Source: a bacterium SCSIO 12741
Lineage (GTDB): Bacteria > Bacteroidota > Bacteroidia > Flavobacteriales_G > Salibacteraceae
Direction of reading: 5' to 3'
DNA length: 64,000 bases
Assembly (NCBI GenBank): GCA_024398055.1
Contig: CP073749.1
Coordinates: forward strand, 3,844,594 to 3,908,593
Part shown: positions 60,101 through 64,000 of the stretch, piece by piece
How the letters are laid out: each line of letters opens with the position of its first letter
Position numbering within the stretch: position 1 is the first letter of the stretch
Translations under genes and position numbers: made by a program
The notes under the pieces: model-generated
Seen by the model: only the letters and a program-made list of their open reading frames with translations
What the model was told of the DNA's origin: nothing
Databases searched by the model: none

Positions 60101-60365
60101 GCTCGGTTTAGACGAAAGCACCTTAGTTAATCGTCTCAAGGTATATCCTAATCCAGGATCAGGTAAATATACCTTTGAATTTGGCCAGCAAGTGGGTCAA
60201 TTGGAGTTGATATTGTTTGATCTGTCGGGTAAGGAAGTGGCTCGACATTCAGCACAGGGAACGCAGCATCTGGAGTGGAATGTGGAGCATTTAGCTAACG
60301 GGGTTTATACCCTGAAAATCGAAGCTGACGGCGAATTGGGTCAGTTACGATTGATAAAAGAATAG
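57108..60365 (+). CDS. Large secreted BNR/sortilin-type beta-propeller protein with T9SS sorting domain
   Basis: A 1085-residue exported protein. Signal peptide (LLVLALIWISQSAYSQ), many BNR/VPS10-like repeats (about 135-745: GGFWRSTDGGQNWEV, GIYLSTDGGMSWKQT, GLYRSTNRLNTWTRI, GYLAKSTDGGTSWTRL, FVYKSTNFGSSWSNL), a PKD/Ig-like region with cysteines (about 860-1000) and a type A T9SS tail (about 1010-1085: KVYPNPGSGKYTFEFGQQ, LANGVYTLKIE). Exported to the cell surface or medium; binding or hydrolysis of a polysaccharide is possible but not shown. The NAPE-PLD-like gene starts nine bases after its stop. Confidence 0.9.
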   Translation: MHRVSLLVLALIWISQSAYSQRYKEMMNDPQVNFYDVVKEADAWFATHDKGKGSGWKGYQRWKNSEEGHYYPSGDRSTVSPYFVENAYRSFLNKYENTASRNAYDYLWDDLGPYNANTVTSHYSQGIGRVESFYVDPANSQKLFLGSRSGGFWRSTDGGQNWEVTTDTLVASGVNSICVSPTHKDSVWINVRNAKNNTTHGIYLSTDGGMSWKQTPFNPQNLGFGGMGSSVQVYFVALSPHDPQLMLVGASNGLYRSTNRLNTWTRIHSSSTRQIAFHPTDPQVIYVYSNTSSNRNFVLRSSNAGASFTKSATIPGNNNNSNGRLSTSPVCADCVWYSSNNGVWRSKNEGADFTFLSNPGQSSGGFAVSDLDTNRMIYGYVDVTATSNGGQNFNQVTWWSTGNPNHNINTNYVHADLRIAQCINGVFYIGTDGYLAKSTDGGTSWTRLNDGTGIRENYRVGVSQSVAGQQICGSQDNGTSILKPGGWIEWNGGDGMEGIIHPLNDNWMVGSWQYGNRQRTKDGGQSRHSAAHGGDNDWIAPMFFDPKEHMTLYGFGEFVYKSTNFGSSWSNLGTTQIGKIKHAAIAENNPNIWVMARYDEMILTTDGGQTLQDISHLLPTNRSISDIAFDPLDDNTLVLVYDNYRDENQRVYISHNLGQTWTNISYNLSAIPATTVVIDHTNDHYIYVGGEIGVYYMGMQDTVWQLFHDGLPNTSVRDLEIQYGSNSLLAATWGRGLWRNTLMGRVNYPKIQQVTPTEKPTETQPVEDLPMEVEAIVAYAGNLSSVYLLWSSDTTRFNQRIELNHVQDSTWKTVSPIPTHVAGTKVYFKLYAVGDAQDTTETYHYMYRYKTCSSRPQVTGSVDKTSICPGDSVTFTASGALNYSWDHGVTNGQPFTPNQTQTYTVTGRNADHCAGTDQVTVTLVQPDMDVQSGFDQGKLKLTVDESAADSYQWLSCDHQMGPIGGANSQSYVVSQSGSYAVEVTKAGCVDTSLCKNVVLGLDESTLVNRLKVYPNPGSGKYTFEFGQQVGQLELILFDLSGKEVARHSAQGTQHLEWNVEHLANGVYTLKIEADGELGQLRLIKE

Positions 60366-60374
60366 TTGCTTGAC

Positions 60375-61511
60375 ATGAAAAAGCTTAGAAGAATGGTGCT
60401 TTGGACAATATTGGCCGTGTTGGTCATAATTGGGGTTGGCTTGGCCTTGTTTTTAAATCTGGCCCCTCAAATTGGTGGAACGGCGAGTGGAGATCGATTG
60501 GCTCGCATGGAAAATTCGCCCCAATTTGATGGAGGTATTTTCGTCAATCCGGTAGAAACCAATATGGACATGAGTGCCGGAAATGTGGCAAAAATGACCT
60601 GGGAGTTCATTCGCGGTGTGGATCATGCCGAGCCAGAAGATACCATTCGGGTGCAACCTTTCCAAGCCGATGATTTTGCCAATACCCCGGAAGAAGAGGT
60701 GGCGATTACCTGGTTTGGCCATTCTTCAGCCATCGTAAGAATAGAGGGTAAAACACTTTTGATTGATCCGGTGTTTAGCGAACGAGCCTCTCTTTTTTCA
60801 TTTATGGGGCCCAAGCGTTTTATTTACTCCAAGCACATGTCAGTAGATCAACTTCCAGATGTGGATGCTGTGCTCATTTCACACGATCACTACGATCACT
60901 TGGATTACGAAACCATGCTTAAACTCAAGGAAAAGGTCAATCAATTCTACGTTCCTTTAGGGGTAGGAGCCCATTTGGAATCCTGGGGAATTCCAAGCAA
61001 TCAGATCCAGGAATTGGATTGGTGGCAGGAATCTGAGTGGAGCGATTCGCTAAAACTGGTTTGTACTCCGGCCCGTCATTTCTCGGGTAGAGCGCTTACC
61101 GATCGGTTCAAAACTCTTTGGTGTTCTTGGGTAATTCAAGGAAAAAACAAGCGGGTCTATTTCAGTGGAGATTCAGGCTACACACCGCAATTCAAGGAGA
61201 TTGGAGACAAATATGGCCCATTCGATCTCTGCATGATGGAATGTGGTCAGTACGATGAAAAGTGGTCAAACATTCACATGATGCCAGAAGAAACCGTGCA
61301 GGCTCATCTCGATCTGCAAGGCAAGTATTTGGTACCCATCCATTGGGGGAAATTCAACCTGGCTCTGCATAGTTGGAAAGATCCAGTACAACGGATGACG
61401 GCCAAGGCCAAGGAAAAGGGCGTTTATTACCTGATTCCTGAAGTAGGCCATACATTCACTTTGAATACCGCTGAAGGGGCGGGTAGCAATTGGTGGCAAG
61501 AAGTAGAGTAG
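60375..61511 (+). CDS. Membrane-anchored NAPE-PLD-like MBL-fold hydrolase (copy 2)
   Basis: A 378-residue protein from ATG 60375 (the in-frame TTG 60366 directly follows the previous stop). One N-terminal membrane anchor (about 7-28) and an MBL domain: VLISHDHYDHLDYETM, VPLGVGAHLESWG, ELDWWQESEW, TPARHFSGR, YFSGDSGY, MECGQYDEKW and PIHWGKFNL. The ELDWW segment and the final IHWG agree closely with human NAPE-PLD. Expected activity is phosphodiester or phospholipid cleavage on the membrane surface; the substrate is not known. Bestrophin follows after 73 bases, as in the pair at 33397-35422. Confidence 0.85.
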   Translation: MKKLRRMVLWTILAVLVIIGVGLALFLNLAPQIGGTASGDRLARMENSPQFDGGIFVNPVETNMDMSAGNVAKMTWEFIRGVDHAEPEDTIRVQPFQADDFANTPEEEVAITWFGHSSAIVRIEGKTLLIDPVFSERASLFSFMGPKRFIYSKHMSVDQLPDVDAVLISHDHYDHLDYETMLKLKEKVNQFYVPLGVGAHLESWGIPSNQIQELDWWQESEWSDSLKLVCTPARHFSGRALTDRFKTLWCSWVIQGKNKRVYFSGDSGYTPQFKEIGDKYGPFDLCMMECGQYDEKWSNIHMMPEETVQAHLDLQGKYLVPIHWGKFNLALHSWKDPVQRMTAKAKEKGVYYLIPEVGHTFTLNTAEGAGSNWWQEVE

Positions 61512-61584
61512 GCTAAAAATATTAGCGTTTACAGGCTTTCTCTGATCGAATTACTTTTTATTTTGGTGTGCTAATTCGGGAATT

Positions 61585-62622
61585 ATGTACGTACAAAGAA
61601 CCTTTTCCTTATTAAATATTCTTCTCTGGTCAGGCATGCATGTTGTCTGGTTAGCACTTTGGGGATATTTGTCCTACCTGGCTTATACAAAATTTCATTT
61701 CGAATGGATGGAACTGCCCTGGTTACCTATATCGCTGGTCGGTATCGCGGTTTCCTTTTATGTGGGATTTAAAAACAACTCCTCCTACGATCGCTTGTGG
61801 GAAGCTCGGAAAATTTGGGGAGCCATTGTCAATGGAAGTCGTTCCTGGGGGAGTATGACTCGACACTTTGTTACTAATGAGTTTGCTCAAAACAAGGCCA
61901 CTTCAGAGGAATTGAAAGCCTGGCATAAAAAGTTGATTTATCAGCACCTGGCTTGGTTGATGGTACTTCGTAACCAATTGCTTAGACCTACCAGTTGGGA
62001 GCATATTTCAGGTAATAGTGGCTTGAGAAGGTTGACCACAAGACGAATGAATAACCAAGGAAAGGGCCTGTTTGATAAAGTGGAGTTTGAACAGGAATTG
62101 AAGGGCTACCTGAGCGAAGATGAAATTCAGGATATGAAATCCTTTAAAAATGGAGCTACTCGCTTAATTGACCGTCAATCAGAAGATTTGATGAAGCTGC
62201 GCGAAAAAGGTTTGATCGACGATTTCCGTCACATGGAGCTTCAAAAAATGCTTACCGATTTCTACACCCAACAAGGTAAATGTGAGCGGATTAAGAACTA
62301 TCCTTTGCCACGTCAGTATGCCTCTATGAGCGTTTATTTGATTGGCATCTTCATCATCATGCTTCCCTTTGGTATCATGACTCAAATGCAGGATATGAAC
62401 CCAGGACTACTTTGGCTTACTATTCCCATGACCACCGTGATTGGCTGGGTGTTTGTCATTATGGAAGTCGTAGGAGATTGGAGTGAGAATCCATTCGAAG
62501 GTTTGGGCAATGATGTTCCGATGAAGTCTCTGGTTCGAACCATTGAGATCGATCTACGAGAGATGATTGAGGATGATGACATTCCAGAAAAACTGCAGCC
62601 TATTCGCAATGTACTGATGTAG
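61585..62622 (+). CDS. Bestrophin-family anion channel (paralogue 3)
   Basis: A 345-residue bestrophin: LVGIAVSFYVGFKNNSSYDR, then LWEARKIWGAIVNGSRSWG, and the C-terminal NPFEGLGNDVPMKSLVRTIE. An insert with RRLTTRRMNNQGKGLFDK (about 150-175) matches the extended helical region of paralogue 1 more than paralogue 2. Four membrane segments are visible. Located 73 bases after the NAPE-PLD-like gene; a TTATTTTG box lies in that gap at 61558-61565. Probably pentameric, anion-conducting. Confidence 0.9.
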   Translation: MYVQRTFSLLNILLWSGMHVVWLALWGYLSYLAYTKFHFEWMELPWLPISLVGIAVSFYVGFKNNSSYDRLWEARKIWGAIVNGSRSWGSMTRHFVTNEFAQNKATSEELKAWHKKLIYQHLAWLMVLRNQLLRPTSWEHISGNSGLRRLTTRRMNNQGKGLFDKVEFEQELKGYLSEDEIQDMKSFKNGATRLIDRQSEDLMKLREKGLIDDFRHMELQKMLTDFYTQQGKCERIKNYPLPRQYASMSVYLIGIFIIMLPFGIMTQMQDMNPGLLWLTIPMTTVIGWVFVIMEVVGDWSENPFEGLGNDVPMKSLVRTIEIDLREMIEDDDIPEKLQPIRNVLM

Positions 62623-62624
62623 GG

Positions 62625-63452
62625 CTAACAGTTCTTCTTCACCACGCGAAATCCGTGATTGGAAAAAGACGCTTCTTTCCTTACCCGGCCAATGTCTATG
62701 GAATTGAAGTAGTTGCAGGAGTTCATGGAGCACCACCAAGATCCACCTCTGGCACTTACTATCCCGGGAATGGAGTCTAAAGCCGGAGGGAGGCCATCGC
62801 AAAACTCAAAGACATTTCCGTACATATCGTATAGCCCCCAAGGATTAGGTAAATAGTTGCCAACTGGTGCCGTATGAGCAAATTGTTCGGCTGTGGATGG
62901 CTTTAAATGGTCTTTCCCTTTCCAAATGTTTCCATTCATGTGAATCAACGAATCAGCCATGCCCCAGTAATAGGTTTTATTCTGTCCGCATCGGCTTGCG
63001 GCCTCCCATTCATTCAGTGTAGGTAGACGCACACCGGCCCATTCGCAGTAGGCTAAGGCATCCAGGTAACTTATGGTGGTTACCGGATGGTTCATTTTGT
63101 TTTCAATTCCTCCCTTTTCCTTGCCTTGAGGATATCTCCAGTAGGCTGTAGTTTCCCGAATCCATTCATATTCTCCCATACCGATTCTAAACACCATCGC
63201 ATCAAAGTGCATTTCAGCCTTGGTCCGGTAACCGGTGGCCTCTACAAATTCAGCAAATTCGGCATTGGTCACTTCATGAATACTTAAGCAAAAGGGTTCC
63301 AGAATTACTTCCTTTGCCGGATTGACCAAATGTCCTGAGGTACCGAGATAATACTTGCCTCCAGGAATTTGAACAAACTTTTCTGGCTCCGAGCAGGAAA
63401 TTAGACTCAAGGCCATTAGGAAACCAAGAATTACTTGTTTCGTTCTTGCCAT
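62625..63452 (-). CDS. Lipoprotein with formylglycine-generating-enzyme-like (SUMF1/FGE) domain
   Basis: A 275-residue lipoprotein (signal GFLMALSLISC, Cys20). The FGE-sulfatase domain is complete: IPGGKYYLGTSG, CLSIHEVTNAEFAEFVEATGY, HPVTTISYLDALAYCEWAG, RLPTLNEWEAASRCG, PNPWGLYDMYGNVFEFCDG and ARGGSWWCSMNSC near the end. The last motif retains the two cysteines with the spacing of human FGE (C336, C341), unlike most structural SUMF1-type proteins (e.g. GldJ/GldK), so activity is possible. Overlaps the next gene by 22 bases. Confidence 0.85.
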   Translation of the reverse strand: MARTKQVILGFLMALSLISCSEPEKFVQIPGGKYYLGTSGHLVNPAKEVILEPFCLSIHEVTNAEFAEFVEATGYRTKAEMHFDAMVFRIGMGEYEWIRETTAYWRYPQGKEKGGIENKMNHPVTTISYLDALAYCEWAGVRLPTLNEWEAASRCGQNKTYYWGMADSLIHMNGNIWKGKDHLKPSTAEQFAHTAPVGNYLPNPWGLYDMYGNVFEFCDGLPPALDSIPGIVSARGGSWWCSMNSCNYFNSIDIGRVRKEASFSNHGFRVVKKNC

Positions 63453-64000
63453 TTTTTTTGGTAAAAATTCATTGCCAAGCTTTCTATTTCGGCTCTGGTT
63501 TTTTCGGAATACGGAATTGGGGGAGCTCTAAATTCACCGGATCCATACAGTTCCTGATAAATGGTGGATTTCAAAAAAGCTTCGTCTTCACAACTCCAAA
63601 GAATCAATAGTATAGCCGTAAGGTATTCCGTGTTGCGAATGGATCCTTGATCGAAGTTTTCGAGCAGGTAAGGGATGCACAACCAGGCTTTTGACCAAAC
63701 CATGGCTTGGAGCATCAATCGGTCGGGGATAGCTCCAATTTCAACACATTCGGCCAGGTATATTCCAATGGAATCGTGTTGGCTCAGTAGCAGTTTTCGT
63801 TGCCTTTCACTGAATCGAAGGCCACTCATGGTGCCGGAAATATGCCCGCGGATTTCATTTGGATCTTGACGTTGAAAATAACAGATCTGGGAGTAACTTT
63901 CTGGGTAGTTTAAAGCATAGTGCAATTTATCCTTAATCGAAAGATTCTCGTAATCCTCTTCGGTAATCCAGATACGATTGCTGGTCGCATTTTCATGGTA
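63431..64000 (-). CDS. Partial protein of unknown function, running off the right edge
   Basis: The frame is open to the end of the window, so the start lies beyond base 64000; the TTG at 63925 is not a convincing start. About 190 residues are visible, with helix-rich segments (SERQRKLLLSQHDSIGIYL, LQAMVWSKAWLCIPYLLENF, YLTAILLILWSCEDEAFL). I do not recognise the family. It precedes and overlaps the FGE-like lipoprotein gene by 22 bases, so the two are translationally coupled. Confidence 0.6.
   Translation of the reverse strand, partial: YHENATSNRIWITEEDYENLSIKDKLHYALNYPESYSQICYFQRQDPNEIRGHISGTMSGLRFSERQRKLLLSQHDSIGIYLAECVEIGAIPDRLMLQAMVWSKAWLCIPYLLENFDQGSIRNTEYLTAILLILWSCEDEAFLKSTIYQELYGSGEFRAPPIPYSEKTRAEIESLAMNFYQKKWQERNK

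Noticed and set aside
1-64000. CRISPR arrays, insertion sequences, prophage or tRNA genes
   Set aside because: No regular repeat-spacer pattern, transposase or integrase, and no cloverleaf noticed by eye; a tRNAscan run would settle the last point.

Overview
The window looks like chromosome from a member of the Bacteroidota, probably a marine-type Flavobacteriales lineage. The evidence is three proteins with type IX secretion (T9SS) C-terminal sorting domains, two PorP/SprF-like outer-membrane proteins, a TonB-dependent receptor of the beta-barrel/CarboxypepD-like class, many short lipoproteins, DUF4421, DUF4349 and Haem_bd proteins, a Reg_prop histidine kinase, little Shine-Dalgarno signal, and repeated TAnnTTTG (-7) promoter boxes typical of the Bacteroidota sigma factor. 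I see no tRNA, rRNA, CRISPR array or insertion sequence. Both edges cut genes: a phosphodiester glycosidase at the left and an unknown protein at the right.

Layout. 1-9.8 kb: housekeeping and small-protein genes (inorganic pyrophosphatase, AlkD-type glycosylase, a secreted Kelch protein, a membrane-anchored EEP-fold enzyme, a YciI lipoprotein, the first bestrophin, GNAT, NmrA-like reductase). 9.8-12 kb: an SdpR/SdpI-type repressor-immunity locus with a clean palindromic operator, a frameshifted sdpI, a terminator buried in a signal-peptide region, and a split TfoX-like gene. 12-20.4 kb: a secreted cyclophilin carrying a T9SS tail, a methyltransferase, a 27-residue membrane peptide with a near-perfect promoter, and assorted lipoproteins, a SIMPL protein and a group III truncated globin. 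20.4-27.1 kb: a molybdenum locus (modABC, a PqqB-like lipoprotein, a ModE-type regulator behind a ModE box, moaD, moeB with a rhodanese tail, moaE, a moaC-moaB fusion). 27.1-27.6 kb: no gene, but a promoter-like box, several stable-tetraloop hairpins and a strong terminator, which suggests a roughly 430-nt structured RNA. 27.6-33.2 kb: a leftward block with two PorP/SprF proteins, aldo-keto reductase, SanA-like, TfoX-like and SRPBCC proteins. 33.4-38 kb: a NAPE-PLD-like hydrolase plus bestrophin, convergent with a hybrid histidine kinase. 38.4-50.8 kb: heme-binding protein, TonB-dependent receptor, DEAD-box helicase, DUF4421, metallophosphoesterase, a Reg_prop kinase/LuxR response-regulator pair, cytosolic cyclophilin and a HAD phosphatase. 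50.9-53.1 kb: a GbsR/MarR-like regulator with a DUF2071-TIGR01777 operon and a shared operator. 53.2-64 kb: DUF4349, small lipoproteins, DUF2461, a 1085-residue beta-propeller T9SS cargo, a second NAPE-PLD-like/bestrophin pair, and an FGE-sulfatase-domain lipoprotein.

The most unusual points are the unassigned structured RNA candidate at 27.18-27.62 kb; the two independent NAPE-PLD-like hydrolase/bestrophin gene pairs plus a third bestrophin in one 64-kb window; the duplicated operator of the GbsR-like locus (17 of 18 core bases identical between two sites); and a group of promoters whose -7 box ends only 3 to 7 bases before the start codon, implying leaderless or almost leaderless mRNAs. All functional assignments rest on reading motifs by eye; no database search was run.
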